A stretch of DNA of 64,000 nucleotides from Flavobacterium filum DSM 17961 (GTDB lineage: Bacteria > Bacteroidota > Bacteroidia > Flavobacteriales > Flavobacteriaceae), in assembly GCF_000425465.1 (NCBI RefSeq), contig NZ_AUDM01000003.1, positions 124,001 through 188,000 on the forward strand. The letters are read 5' to 3'. A program made the position numbers and the translations under genes. How positions within the stretch are numbered: the stretch's first letter is position 1; every line of letters begins with the position of its first letter. This document shows, piece after piece, positions 41,590-50,829 of this stretch. Under the pieces are notes generated by a model. It was not told the origin of the DNA. It worked only from the letters and a program-made list of their open reading frames with translations, and made no database searches.

Positions 41590-42009
41590 CTATTTATTTG
41601 ACTTTTCGTTCACGTTGGTGAGCTTGAAATGCTTTATTTTCCCATTTTCTTTATATTCTACTATTGCTTCGGAGACTTTTAGTTGAAATCTTGGCTGCTT
41701 TAGATTTGGGGGTTGATTTCCAAACTCTTTTTCCGGATTTTCATCGAGAATGATATCCGGTTTACTAAAAACAACTATAGCTTTTCGATTGGAAGTCATT
41801 TCAATTTGACTTTCATTATTTCTGAAATAAAGTTTTTGCAGTCGAATTTCCACGGGAACTACCTCTTTAAACTCAATAATAAAATGAGTTTGATTGCCAA
41901 TTACCTCATAAAAATATTCTAAAATCGGAACGGGAAATTGCGATTGGAAGGTGTCTTTTGGAGCACAGCTAAGTAAAATCAGTAAAACTATAAATGACAA
42001 ATTTTTCAT
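41590..42009 (-). CDS. Small lipoprotein of unknown function (139 aa)
   Basis: Signal peptide MKNLSFIVLLILLSC ends with a lipobox Cys, followed by APKDTFQSQ. The rest is a beta-rich domain (LEYFYEVIGNQTHFIIEFKEVVPVEIRLQKLYFRN, SQIEMTSNRKAIVVFSKP). No known family recognised. It overlaps the GNAT gene by 4 bases, so they are translationally coupled. Confidence 0.75.
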   Translation of the reverse strand: MKNLSFIVLLILLSCAPKDTFQSQFPVPILEYFYEVIGNQTHFIIEFKEVVPVEIRLQKLYFRNNESQIEMTSNRKAIVVFSKPDIILDENPEKEFGNQPPNLKQPRFQLKVSEAIVEYKENGKIKHFKLTNVNEKSNK

Positions 42010-42437
42010 CTCTTCTCCTCTAAAAACTTTACAAAATGAAACCCTTTAGGCACAAAACCTAAATTGTAATAGAATTTATGAGCCGGAAAATTATTCGTGT
42101 ACGCATCTAATGCTACGACTTTACAGCCTAAATCAATTGCTTTTTGATTTAAATATTCCGTCAATACTTTGCCAATTCCTTTTGATCGATGGTCAGGATG
42201 AACAATAACGTTGTCTAATTCAAGGTATTTTCCACACCATAATTTTGTTCCCACCCAAAAACCGGAAAGTCCAACGGGTATTTGGTCTTCAAAAGCAACT
42301 ACTTGTTTGTAGTTATTCGGTAACATTTCGTCTAATAAATCACTGTAAATTTGTTCTGTAAATTCAGGGTACAATTGCTGAATTAAGGGCAATTGTTCTA
42401 GCATTTCTATTTTGGTTGTGAGTTCTTTTAGTTGCAT
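42006..42437 (-). CDS. GNAT family N-acetyltransferase
   Basis: A 143-residue acetyl-CoA-dependent acyltransferase. The GNAT core is visible: LELDNVIVHPDHRSKGIGKVLTEYL, where RSKGIG is the acetyl-CoA pyrophosphate-binding loop, and VVALDAYTNNFPAHKFYYNLGFVPKGF at the end. The ATG at 42437 (MQLKELTTKIEML) is preferred; a GTG at 42455 would lie in a repeat rich in CACGAATT. The acceptor is unknown. It overlaps the small lipoprotein gene. Confidence 0.88.
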   Translation of the reverse strand: MQLKELTTKIEMLEQLPLIQQLYPEFTEQIYSDLLDEMLPNNYKQVVAFEDQIPVGLSGFWVGTKLWCGKYLELDNVIVHPDHRSKGIGKVLTEYLNQKAIDLGCKVVALDAYTNNFPAHKFYYNLGFVPKGFHFVKFLEEKR

Positions 42438-42450
42438 TACACTTTTTTTT

Positions 42451-42627
42451 GACACGAATTATACTGATTTACACTGAATATTTCTTTTAGCCACGAATTA
42501 CACAAATTGACACGAATTTTAAATTATATGTTGAAAACAATCGTAAAATTAGCAAATTTTCACTGTCTCGTCTCTCCCTCTTTTGGAGGGGGTTGTGGGA
42601 GGTAAGAATTACACGAATTAACACAAA
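42451..42627. repeat. CACGAATT-rich degenerate repeat with an inserted C/G-rich palindrome (copy 2)
   Basis: CACGAATT, CACAAATT and ACACTGAA words recur at 9-10 base steps (42451-42519) and again after 42606. Between them, TCTCTCCCTCTTTTGGAGGG and on to TGGGAGG (42570-42602) is the inverted relative of 38497-38532. No gene is visible in this spacer. Confidence 0.65.
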
Positions 42628-44973
42628 TTATTTTTTATCCAAAAGTGTTTCATTAAACAAATTTAAGATTCGGGAATATTCATCTACCCAAGAATAGGTT
42701 TCTTTAAATCCATGAGCCTCAACAGGATAAACCGCCAAATCCCAGTCTTTTTTTCCCAACTCAATGAATCGTTGAGATAAACGAACTATGTCTTGAAATT
42801 GCACGTTATCATCTACCATTCCGTGTAACATGAGCAATTTATCTTTCAAATTATCGGCAAAATAAATGGGTGAACTTTTTTGATATGCTCTTGGGTCCGT
42901 TTCCGGGAAGTTCAAAATATTTCCGGTATAACCGTGATTGTAATGAGCCCAATCCGTAACTGATCGCAAAGCTGCTCCTGATTTGAATTCGCCCGGCTTG
43001 GTAAGCAATGCCATAAGCGTAATAAAACCGCCATAGGAACCGCCATAAATACCAACACGGCTTGCATCAATACCTTTTTGTGAAATTAAAAATTGCTTTC
43101 CGTCTAAATGGTCTCCCAAATCCAATCCGCCCATGTGACGATAAATTCCGGTTCGAAAATTACGTCCATAACCATCACTCCCACGGTAATCAATGTCTAA
43201 TACGGTAAATCCCATATCAGTCAACAAGTTATGAAACATAAATTCGCGGTGGTAACTACTCCAAAAATGATGAGCGTTTTGCAAATAACCGGCTCCATGC
43301 ACAAAAATAATAGCTGCATTGTTTTTGATTTCTTTTTTTGGCTCATAAATTCTGGCATACACTTCATTTCCGTCTTTGGCTTTGAAAGTAACAACTTCGG
43401 GAGATTTCCAGTTGTATTTTTTAAAATGCTCAGTAGTTGAAAACGTAATTTGTTGCAGTTTTGTATTGGATTTGTTATCGGCAATATACAATTCCCATGG
43501 TTTATCTTTATACGAATAACGGACCAACAACGTTTTTTCATCAGGAGAAATTTCCACTTCATAAGCTCCGTCTTGGGTTAAGATTGGCGTCATTTTTTTG
43601 GTCTCAATATCTACTTTATAAAATTCTCGGTTGCCCGGATGAGTGGTGTTGGTTGTGATATAAAACGATTTTCCGTCGTTGGAAAGTTTTGCATCTCGCA
43701 CTTCCCAATTGCCATCAGTGAGTTGGGTCTTTTTTTTAGTTTTAAGATTCATCACATACAAATGCGAAAAACCACTTGCTTCTGATTGAAAATAAATAGT
43801 TTGATTATCATTTAAAAAACCCAACGTTCCGCGACTAAAAGCATAACCCGGAATACCCGGGCCGGCAATCCACGCTTCGTCATGTTGATGATCTAACTCA
43901 GTAATTGTTGCGGTTTCCGGATGAAATTGAACAATCCAACGGTCTTTGTTGTCTTGGCTTCTGATTTCTAAAACCGCTAAACTTCCGTCTTGGTTATAAA
44001 CAGGAGCCTGCATAACGATTGCTTTTTCCGTTTTTTCCTCTTCTTTTAAATTTTCATATTCTTGATAATATTCCGGAAACACGTCAATACCGCTTAATTT
44101 TGAAAAAGAAACAAAGTAAACCGTATCTTTTTCTACATGATAAACTCCTAATTTATGTTTACTAAAATTGGATGTTGAAACTTTTGATCGAGCCGTTGTG
44201 CTTTTAGTATAGCCATCTGCGGTAATAAATTGCTCTACTTTTGTTGCATTTGAAGGAGCATAATCGGATTGTCTAAAGCTTACATATTTTCCGTTGGGTG
44301 AAGGAGTCAATTGTTCCATAGAAACTTTTTCATAATAAAATTCCTTTGGCAACACTCTTTTATCTTGATTAGCCTTCGCTTCATACCATTTTTCTTGAGC
44401 AATTTGATCATTTACATATTGAAAAAGTTCTTTCTGTTGTTGAATTAAAAAGTTGTCTTTATCATTTTTTTCATCCGGTTTCCCTTGTTTAAAATTCGTA
44501 AGTTGAATCAGTGAATAATCATTCAAATTCAATTGGAATAGATTATTATTCTGCTGATAAAAAAGGATGTTTGAAACACTACTTCGTTTCAAATTTGAAA
44601 TTCTTCCGGAAGTAACAATAACTTTTTTATGTACTCTCAATTTTTTGTTATAAGAAAAAAGATTTCCGTTTTGAATATAATATACGGTTTCAAATTGTTT
44701 TTGATTGTCAAAATTCAACTCAGAAAAATTGATGTCATTTTGCAATAATTCCGGTGATTGCATCTCTTTTTTCCAGAAATAAGTACTGTTCCCTTTTTCG
44801 TTTTTCGGATTCCAATCAAAATAAACAGTAGACCCATCAATAGACCATCGATGATTTTCGGGTTGATGTCCAATAAATTCATCTCCTTTCATGATTTCAG
44901 ATAACGAAAGCGTAGACTGTGCAAAAAGAAATTGGGCAAACAAAAAACTGAAAAGGAGAAAGTATTTATTCAT
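42628..44973 (-). CDS. S9 family (dipeptidyl peptidase IV / prolyl oligopeptidase-like) peptidase
   Basis: A 781-residue exported serine peptidase. Signal peptide MNKYFLLFSFLFAQFLFAQ. An eight-bladed beta-propeller-like N-terminal domain covers about 30-520. The alpha/beta hydrolase domain holds the nucleophile in VGIYGGSYGGFITL, the Asp in LMLHGMVDDNVQF and the His in VYPVEAHGFKE. It probably trims proline-containing peptides in the periplasm or outside. It has a TATCTTTG element 20 bases before its start. Confidence 0.94.
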   Translation of the reverse strand: MNKYFLLFSFLFAQFLFAQSTLSLSEIMKGDEFIGHQPENHRWSIDGSTVYFDWNPKNEKGNSTYFWKKEMQSPELLQNDINFSELNFDNQKQFETVYYIQNGNLFSYNKKLRVHKKVIVTSGRISNLKRSSVSNILFYQQNNNLFQLNLNDYSLIQLTNFKQGKPDEKNDKDNFLIQQQKELFQYVNDQIAQEKWYEAKANQDKRVLPKEFYYEKVSMEQLTPSPNGKYVSFRQSDYAPSNATKVEQFITADGYTKSTTARSKVSTSNFSKHKLGVYHVEKDTVYFVSFSKLSGIDVFPEYYQEYENLKEEEKTEKAIVMQAPVYNQDGSLAVLEIRSQDNKDRWIVQFHPETATITELDHQHDEAWIAGPGIPGYAFSRGTLGFLNDNQTIYFQSEASGFSHLYVMNLKTKKKTQLTDGNWEVRDAKLSNDGKSFYITTNTTHPGNREFYKVDIETKKMTPILTQDGAYEVEISPDEKTLLVRYSYKDKPWELYIADNKSNTKLQQITFSTTEHFKKYNWKSPEVVTFKAKDGNEVYARIYEPKKEIKNNAAIIFVHGAGYLQNAHHFWSSYHREFMFHNLLTDMGFTVLDIDYRGSDGYGRNFRTGIYRHMGGLDLGDHLDGKQFLISQKGIDASRVGIYGGSYGGFITLMALLTKPGEFKSGAALRSVTDWAHYNHGYTGNILNFPETDPRAYQKSSPIYFADNLKDKLLMLHGMVDDNVQFQDIVRLSQRFIELGKKDWDLAVYPVEAHGFKETYSWVDEYSRILNLFNETLLDKK

Positions 44974-44992
44974 TTTAAAATGATTAGAATAT

Positions 44993-45000
44993 CAAAGATA
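44993..45000 (-). promoter_or_regulatory. -7 promoter element for the S9 peptidase
   Basis: On the minus strand TATCTTTG matches TAnnTTTG, 19 bases before the ATG. Confidence 0.55.
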
Positions 45001-45010
45001 TAAAATAAAA

Positions 45011-45033
45011 AAGTCACGCTATCCACGTGACTT
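45011..45033 (-). terminator. Terminator of the ATP synthase operon
   Basis: AAGTCACG (45011-45018) pairs with CGTGACTT (45026-45033); minus-strand transcription from atpG then runs into a T-rich stretch. Confidence 0.85.
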
Positions 45034-45079
45034 TCTTAAATGTATGTTATTTTAATTGACTTATTTTTAGTAAATATTC

Positions 45080-45937
45080 TTATTTGTTTAACGCTTCTGC
45101 ACCACCAACAATTTCTAAAATTTCATTTGTAATCGCAGCTTGACGAGCTTTGTTATACGTTAATTTTAATTGGTTTCTTAAAGCAGTCGCGTTATCGGTT
45201 GCTTTGTGCATGGCTGTCATACGAGCTCCGTGTTCAGAGGCAAAAGAATCACGAATGGCTTTATATAGTTGTGTTTTTAATGATTTAGGAATCAAGGTCA
45301 ACACAATTTCTTCTTTAGTTGGTTCAAAAATATAATCTGAATTTACAATAGCAGCACCCACCACAGGAGCTAACGGTAAAAATTGTTCTGTTTGAACAAT
45401 TTGTGTAGCAGCATTTTTGAATTGATTATATACAATTTCAATTTTATCGTATTCACCGGAAATAAATTTCTCCGTTAATAGCGTTGAAATAGTAGATACA
45501 TTATCAAATGTTAACGCGTCAAATACTTCACTTTTATTAGCTATAACGGTAGAAGTTTTACTTAAAACATCATTTCCTTTTTTACCAATTGCAAAAACAT
45601 CAACTTGTTTTCCGTTATAGGAATCTACTAATACTTTTACCTGTTTGATAACATTGGTGTTAAACGCTCCACATAATCCTCTATTGGAAGTAATGGCAAC
45701 AATCAATACTTTTTTTACTTCACGTTGAGCAGTAAAAGCACCACCAACTTCCCCTTCCATAGAAGCACTGAGGCTTTGTAGAATTTCGGTAAGCTTTTCG
45801 GCATAAGGTCGCATTGCTGTAATGGCATCTTGTGCCTTTTTCAACTTTGCGGCAGAAACCATCTTCATCGCCGATGTAATTTGCATCGTTGACTGAACGG
45901 AACTGATTCTATTACGGATTTCCTTTAAGTTTGCCAT
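45080..45937 (-). CDS. atpG: ATP synthase gamma subunit
   Basis: Central-stalk rotor subunit of F1. The 285-residue protein starts MANLKEIRNRISSVQSTMQITSAMKMVSAAKLKKAQ, the conserved N-terminal helix. It ends MTAMHKATDNATALRNQLKLTYNKARQAAITNEILEIVGGAEAL, the conserved C-terminal helix. A heptamer hairpin of about 80 bases separates it from atpA, in contrast to the tight spacing of the other atp genes. It is the last gene of the operon. Confidence 0.98.
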   Translation of the reverse strand: MANLKEIRNRISSVQSTMQITSAMKMVSAAKLKKAQDAITAMRPYAEKLTEILQSLSASMEGEVGGAFTAQREVKKVLIVAITSNRGLCGAFNTNVIKQVKVLVDSYNGKQVDVFAIGKKGNDVLSKTSTVIANKSEVFDALTFDNVSTISTLLTEKFISGEYDKIEIVYNQFKNAATQIVQTEQFLPLAPVVGAAIVNSDYIFEPTKEEIVLTLIPKSLKTQLYKAIRDSFASEHGARMTAMHKATDNATALRNQLKLTYNKARQAAITNEILEIVGGAEALNK

Positions 45938-45945
45938 TTTTTTTA

Positions 45946-46027
45946 AGTGATTAGTGAATAGTAATTAGTGAATAGTCGGTTTGTGCTTTTTGCCAATTAC
46001 TAATCACTAATTACCAATTACTAGTTA
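45946..46027. repeat. Inverted heptamer array in the atpA-atpG gap
   Basis: Left units: AGTGATT, AGTGAAT, AGTAATT, AGTGAAT (45946-45973). Right units: CCAATTA, CTAATCA, CTAATTA, CCAATTA, CTAGTTA (45993-46027). The arms are inverted and can form a hairpin in the mRNA between atpA and atpG. The array covers the atpA stop codon. Confidence 0.8.
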
Positions 46028-47602
46028 ATTATATTTAGCTGAAATTTCTTTTGCTGCATTATCTAAAACATCGGTTAATTCATCTGAGAATTTACCAGCT
46101 TTTAATGCATTCAACGTATCTTTATGTTTGTTATTCAAATATTCGATAAAATCTCTTTCGAATTCTTTTACTTTATTTACTGGAACGTTTCTTAATAAGT
46201 TTTTTGTTCCGGCATAAATAATTGCAATTTGGTCTTCCACTTTATAAGGATCGTTAACCGATTGCTTTAAGATTTCAACGTTTCTTTTACCTTTTTCAAT
46301 TACGTTTAAAGTAACAGCATCTAAGTCAGAACCAAATTTAGCAAACGCTTCTAATTCACGGAATTGAGCTTGATCTAATTTCAACGTTCCGGATACTTTT
46401 TTCATCGATTTAATTTGTGCATTACCTCCAACACGCGATACTGAAATACCTACGTTAATTGCCGGACGAACCCCTGAATTAAACAAATCACCATCTAAGA
46501 AAATCTGACCATCTGTAATCGAAATTACGTTGGTTGGAATATAGGCAGAAACGTCACCTGCTTGTGTTTCGATGATTGGTAAAGCAGTTAATGAACCTCC
46601 TCCTTTTACGATTGGACGTAACGATTCAGGTAAGTCGTTCATGTTTTTTGCAATATCATCATCCGCAATCACTTTACACGCTCTTTCTAATAAACGAGAG
46701 TGAAGATAGAAAACGTCTCCAGGGTACGCCTCACGTCCCGGTGGTCTTCTTAACAAAAGAGAAACCTCACGGTAGGCTACCGCTTGTTTTGATAAATCAT
46801 CATAAATAATCAAAGCCGGACGACCTGAATCACGGAAATATTCACCGATTGCAGCACCCGCCATTGGAGCATATACTTGCATTGGAGCCGGGTCAGAAGC
46901 ATTAGCTGCTACAATTACTGTATAAGCCATTGCTCCTTTATCTTCTAATGTTTTAGCAATTCCGGCAACAGTTGACGCTTTTTGTCCAACGGCAACATAA
47001 ATACAAAACACCGGTTGACCAGCATCATAAAATTCTTTTTGATTCAAAATGGTATCGATACAAACAGTTGTTTTACCTGTTTGACGGTCACCAATAACTA
47101 ACTCACGTTGTCCTCTTCCAACAGGAATCATTGCATCAATCGATTTGATACCGGTTTGTAAAGGTTCATTTACCGGTTGACGGAAAATTACCCCGGGAGC
47201 TTTTCTTTCTAATGGCATTTCATATAAATCTCCACCGATTGGTCCTTTACCATCAATAGGATTTCCAAGCGTATCTACTACACGACCTACCATTTGCTCA
47301 CCAACTTTTAGGGATGCAATACGTTGTGTTCTTTTTACAGTAGAACCTTCTTTAATACCTGTTGAAGGACCTAACAATACTACCCCAACATTGTCTTCTT
47401 CCAAGTTCAATACGATTGCTTCTAATCCATTTTCAAATTGCACTAACTCACCATATTGAGCGTTAGACAATCCGTAAACGCGAGCAATACCGTCACCCAC
47501 TTGAAGTACTGTTCCAACTTCCTCTAACGATGCACCTGATTCAAAACCAGATAATTGTTTTTTTAATATTGCTGAAATTTCAGCAGGTTTAATTTCCGCC
47601 AT
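46025..47602 (-). CDS. atpA: ATP synthase alpha subunit
   Basis: Non-catalytic nucleotide-binding subunit of F1. The 525-residue protein has the P-loop [13 protein letters not shown] and the family segment [14 protein letters not shown] (near residue 375). Length and start ([13 protein letters not shown]) are normal. The stop codon lies within a heptamer array. atpD and atpC are not in this operon, which is usual for Bacteroidota. Confidence 0.98.
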   Translation of the reverse strand: MAEIKPAEISAILKKQLSGFESGASLEEVGTVLQVGDGIARVYGLSNAQYGELVQFENGLEAIVLNLEEDNVGVVLLGPSTGIKEGSTVKRTQRIASLKVGEQMVGRVVDTLGNPIDGKGPIGGDLYEMPLERKAPGVIFRQPVNEPLQTGIKSIDAMIPVGRGQRELVIGDRQTGKTTVCIDTILNQKEFYDAGQPVFCIYVAVGQKASTVAGIAKTLEDKGAMAYTVIVAANASDPAPMQVYAPMAGAAIGEYFRDSGRPALIIYDDLSKQAVAYREVSLLLRRPPGREAYPGDVFYLHSRLLERACKVIADDDIAKNMNDLPESLRPIVKGGGSLTALPIIETQAGDVSAYIPTNVISITDGQIFLDGDLFNSGVRPAINVGISVSRVGGNAQIKSMKKVSGTLKLDQAQFRELEAFAKFGSDLDAVTLNVIEKGKRNVEILKQSVNDPYKVEDQIAIIYAGTKNLLRNVPVNKVKEFERDFIEYLNNKHKDTLNALKAGKFSDELTDVLDNAAKEISAKYN

Positions 47603-47625
47603 TGTTTTATATCTTTTTTGGAATA

Positions 47626-48153
47626 TTAATTACTAAATTCTCTCTTTAATTGTTGCAATCTGTTGGCTACAGACGCATTATATTGTTGATCACCCATTCT
47701 CAAGATAAATCCACCGATTATAGCCGGATCAATTGTATTGATTAACGTGATTTTTTTACTTGAAAATTCTTTGATTTTTGATAAAACTTTTGCTTCTAAT
47801 TCAGCAGTAATTGGAAAAGCGGTGGTAACTTTTGCCACTTCAATTCCATTTAAGGCATCGTGAAGCTCATTATATTGTTGAGCAATTTCACCTAAAATCT
47901 CAAAACGCTTGTTTTCTTTCAAAAGACGAAACAAACTTTTTGTCTCATTTTGAATTCCGGAAAAAATCTCCGTCAACGCATTAAATTTCACATCGGCACT
48001 CACCACCGGACTACCTAAGAATAATTTTAATTCGTGGTTTGAATGAACGGTTTCGCTAATGGTTTTCATGTCTAGGTTTACTGCATCTGCTCTATTGGCA
48101 GCAACAGCATTATCCATGATAGCTTTAGCATATCTAATCGCAGCTCTTGACAT
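47626..48153 (-). CDS. atpH: ATP synthase delta subunit
   Basis: Peripheral-stalk subunit linking F1 to the b subunits. The 175-residue protein starts [23 protein letters not shown], the helical N-terminal domain, and ends [28 protein letters not shown], the conserved C-terminal motif. It lies between atpF (5 bases away) and atpA in the standard order. Confidence 0.96.
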   Translation of the reverse strand: MSRAAIRYAKAIMDNAVAANRADAVNLDMKTISETVHSNHELKLFLGSPVVSADVKFNALTEIFSGIQNETKSLFRLLKENKRFEILGEIAQQYNELHDALNGIEVAKVTTAFPITAELEAKVLSKIKEFSSKKITLINTIDPAIIGGFILRMGDQQYNASVANRLQQLKREFSN

Positions 48154-48158
48154 ACGGA

Positions 48159-48659
48159 TTAATTTAATTTAGCATCACCCAACATTTTCTCGACCAACTT
48201 GGTTTGAGCTTCTGTATTGGATAATTCACTTTTTAATACTTTTTCTGCAATTTCAATTGACAAGGAAGACACTTGATTTTTCAATTCAACCATCGCCGCA
48301 TTTTTTTCGCTTTCAATAGCCGCTTTTGCTTGAGCAATCATTTTTTCACCTTGAGCTTGAGCTTCAGATTTTGCATCGTTAATCATTTTTTCTTTGATTT
48401 CACGTGCTTCTTTTAACAAAGTATCTCTTTCTGCTCTGGCTTCTGCCAACAAACGCTCGTTTGAAGCCGTCAAGTTTTGCATATCTAATTTTGCTCTTTC
48501 GGCAGATGCTAATGCATTTTTGATACCTTCTTCTCTTTCATTAACCGCATCTAAGATAGGTTTCCAAGCAAATTTTTTCAACAATAAAATTAAGCCGATG
48601 AAGATGACAAGCATCCACACAAACAAACCAAGTGAAAATTGTTCTATTAACTTCTCCAT
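48159..48659 (-). CDS. atpF: ATP synthase subunit b
   Basis: Peripheral-stalk subunit. One N-terminal membrane helix (LGLFVWMLVIFIGLILLLKKFAWKPIL) is followed by a long charged helix with Ala/Glu/Lys heptads (KNALASAERAKLDMQNLTASNERLLAEARAERD). The 166-residue length is normal. It follows atpE and precedes atpH. Confidence 0.97.
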   Translation of the reverse strand: MEKLIEQFSLGLFVWMLVIFIGLILLLKKFAWKPILDAVNEREEGIKNALASAERAKLDMQNLTASNERLLAEARAERDTLLKEAREIKEKMINDAKSEAQAQGEKMIAQAKAAIESEKNAAMVELKNQVSSLSIEIAEKVLKSELSNTEAQTKLVEKMLGDAKLN

Positions 48660-48739
48660 TTATATTAATGTATTTAGAAAATTTAAATTTAAAACAACAG
48701 TTGCAACCAACCGTTACAACTGTTGCTTGTTTTTTTTAA

Positions 48740-48931
48740 TTAAGCAGCGAATAACGCAGCGAAACCAATACCTTCAATAAGAGCTGCTGCAATAAGCATA
48801 GCTGTTTGAATTTTTCCAGATGCTTCTGGTTGACGAGCGATAGCGTCCATTGCTGAACCACCAATTTTACCGATACCTAATCCAGCACCGATAACGATTA
48901 ATCCTGCTCCTACAATTGTTGGAATTTGCAT
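48740..48931 (-). CDS. atpE: ATP synthase subunit c
   Basis: Rotor-ring subunit with two membrane helices joined by the polar loop AIARQPEAS. The 63-residue protein has GAGLGIGKIGGSAMDAIARQPEA and, in the second helix, LIAAALIEGIGFAALF with the ion-carrying Glu. Its length is shorter than the common ~80, but both helices and the loop are complete. Confidence 0.96.
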   Translation of the reverse strand: MQIPTIVGAGLIVIGAGLGIGKIGGSAMDAIARQPEASGKIQTAMLIAAALIEGIGFAALFAA

Positions 48932-48965
48932 AATGTATATATTAATTAATTAAACATTCAATTTA

Positions 48966-50093
48966 TTAATGATGAGCTTCATCATGATGGTGCTCTTCAT
49001 TGGCAGCTCCAAAATAAAGAGCCGATAACATAGTGAAAATATACGCTTGCAACGCAGCAACCAAAATTTCCAATAATGACAATGCAAAAGCTAAGAAGAA
49101 AGACAAACTACTCCCTAACCAGTTTTTGAAAATAAACATTAAACCAATGATACTCATTAATACTACGTGACCTGCAACAATATTTGCATACAAACGTATC
49201 ATCAATGAAAAAGGTTTAATGATTGTTCCTAATAATTCGATTGGAGCTAAAACTATTTTCATTAAACTAGGCACGCCCGGCATCCAGAAAATGTGTCCCC
49301 AATAATTTTTATTCGCTGTAAACGTAGTTATTAAGTACGTTAAAAGAGCTAGACCAGCAGTAATAGCTATATTACCGGTAACGTTAACTCCCAGCGGTGT
49401 TAATCCGAACATATTTAAAAACCACACAAAGAAAAAGATGGTTAATAAATAGCTCATATATTTTTTATAATTTTTGTGTCCAATATTTGGAATAGCAATA
49501 TCATCTCTGATATAAAGAATAATTGGCTCAAAGAATCGACCAGCTCCTTTTGCAATTCCTCCGTTTTTAGCATACGATTTGGCTAAACCGGAAAACAAGA
49601 AGAACATTAAAACAGAAACCACCAACATCATGAAGACGTTTTTGGTTATTGATAAATCTATAGTTGGTTTTGCATTTGAAACATGGTGTTTATCATCATA
49701 ACTAACTGTTCCTTCAGCATCTGTTTTGTAAATTTTACCATGGTAAAGTTTATAAAAGTTACCATTGCTCTCCGCAACAGTTTCGCCATGATGAAATTTT
49801 GACGAAGAAAATATTTGAACTCCATTATCAATTAAAATAACCGGCAATGGAAAACCAATATGATGATCATGACCCGCGTCATCTTTCCATGAAAACAAAT
49901 GGAAATCATAAGAATCCAACAAGTGGTGAGCGATATACTCTTTTATTTCAGTTTTTAAATCTTTTGGTTCTTCTGAATGAGCATTTTCTGTATGAACAGC
50001 TGTAGAATCAGAAATGGTAGCATTTGAAATCAAAGGCAGTAACGCAAAGAAAAATGCAACTATTAAATAAAGTGGTTTTTTTGAAATCACCAT
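48966..50093 (-). CDS. atpB: ATP synthase subunit a with a long N-terminal extracytoplasmic region
   Basis: The stator channel subunit. The 375-residue protein is longer than the usual ~250. It begins with a signal-peptide-like helix (LIVAFFFALLPLISNATISDS) and an additional extracytoplasmic part of about 120 residues rich in His, Asp and Glu. The usual five-helix core follows, including PIELLGTIIKPFSLMIRLYANIVAGHV with the key Arg. The C-terminus is His-rich (EEHHHDEAHH). An extended AtpB is a known Bacteroidota feature. A strong promoter precedes it. Confidence 0.96.
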   Translation of the reverse strand: MVISKKPLYLIVAFFFALLPLISNATISDSTAVHTENAHSEEPKDLKTEIKEYIAHHLLDSYDFHLFSWKDDAGHDHHIGFPLPVILIDNGVQIFSSSKFHHGETVAESNGNFYKLYHGKIYKTDAEGTVSYDDKHHVSNAKPTIDLSITKNVFMMLVVSVLMFFLFSGLAKSYAKNGGIAKGAGRFFEPIILYIRDDIAIPNIGHKNYKKYMSYLLTIFFFVWFLNMFGLTPLGVNVTGNIAITAGLALLTYLITTFTANKNYWGHIFWMPGVPSLMKIVLAPIELLGTIIKPFSLMIRLYANIVAGHVVLMSIIGLMFIFKNWLGSSLSFFLAFALSLLEILVAALQAYIFTMLSALYFGAANEEHHHDEAHH

Positions 50094-50134
50094 GATGTAT
50101 TTGTTCTAAACTTTTAGGTTTCTAAAATTTGGTG

Positions 50135-50164
50135 CAAAGGTACATTTTTTCTTTATTAATCAAA
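50135..50164 (-). promoter_or_regulatory. Promoter of the atpBEFHAG operon
   Basis: Read on the minus strand: TTTG, an 18-base spacer, then TACCTTTG followed by C. This matches the Bacteroidota consensus at both boxes with ideal spacing and lies about 40 bases before the atpB start. Confidence 0.8.
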
Positions 50165-50211
50165 TTTATTAAACTTATTTTTTTTGACTAAAAACCACTA
50201 TAATGTGTAAT

Positions 50212-50601
50212 TTACTGTTTTTTGTTTAATAATCGAATCGTAATAAGGGTTTCAATTGCCAAAAAAAGAATGAAAATACCAAAAAAGTTGATTTTTTCTA
50301 TATTGTTTTCGGCAGATGCGGAAAGAATTGGCCGAACGATAAAAAAAGAAACACCCATTTTTACAGAAGTTAAAATCATAAAGGTCATGCCTACTTGATC
50401 AAAATTCTTTTTTGAAACTTTTACTACTATACTTATAATGATTGTAGATAGTATAAAGTAAACCAAATACAAAACCGGAATACTAATTAGAAACTTTTGC
50501 TCCTCGTTTTTTAAATCAGGAAGTTGAAAAAGGAAATAATGAAGAATAAAAATTGGAATAACCAACAACAAAAACCTTACATATTGCCAATACGCTTTCA
50601 T
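50212..50601 (-). CDS. Four-helix membrane protein next to AtpI-like gene
   Basis: A 129-residue inner-membrane protein with four hydrophobic segments (FLLLVIPIFILHYFLF, FLISIPVLYLVYFILSTIIISIVV, GMTFMILTSVKMGVSFFIV, NFFGIFILFLAIETLITI). Its position between the AtpZ/AtpI-type gene and atpB, with no gap to the former, suggests an ATP synthase assembly or ion-related accessory protein. The function is inferred from context only. Confidence 0.8.
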   Translation of the reverse strand: MKAYWQYVRFLLLVIPIFILHYFLFQLPDLKNEEQKFLISIPVLYLVYFILSTIIISIVVKVSKKNFDQVGMTFMILTSVKMGVSFFIVRPILSASAENNIEKINFFGIFILFLAIETLITIRLLNKKQ

Positions 50602-50829
50602 TTACTCCTCTTTATTAAGTTGATTTACTTGACGTATCACATTATATAAAGCCAAAAAAACACCAATCATTGTGAAAAGCTTGGTATTGGGATGATTATT
50701 GTTTTGATAATGTTGGTCTAACCATTCTCCTAAATAGGCAAAAAGAAAAATCACAACTCCCATTTGAATTGGAATATTGATGAGTTGCAACCATTTATTA
50801 AGCGGTTTTTTCTTCTGCTCCTGGTTCAT
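50602..50829 (-). CDS. AtpZ/AtpI family accessory protein
   Basis: A 75-residue membrane protein with two hydrophobic helices (LQLINIPIQMGVVIFLFAYLGEWLD and LFTMIGVFLALYNVIRQVN) separated by the polar loop QHYQNNNHPNTK. This is the AtpZ/AtpI pattern of ATP-synthase operon accessory proteins that aid c-ring assembly. It overlaps the bactofilin gene by 32 bases and abuts the 129-aa membrane gene. Confidence 0.88.
   Translation of the reverse strand: MNQEQKKKPLNKWLQLINIPIQMGVVIFLFAYLGEWLDQHYQNNNHPNTKLFTMIGVFLALYNVIRQVNQLNKEE

Noticed and set aside
45080..48931. Missing atpD and atpC as a sign of operon damage
   Set aside because: Bacteroidota commonly encode the beta and epsilon subunits at a separate locus, so this is the normal arrangement.
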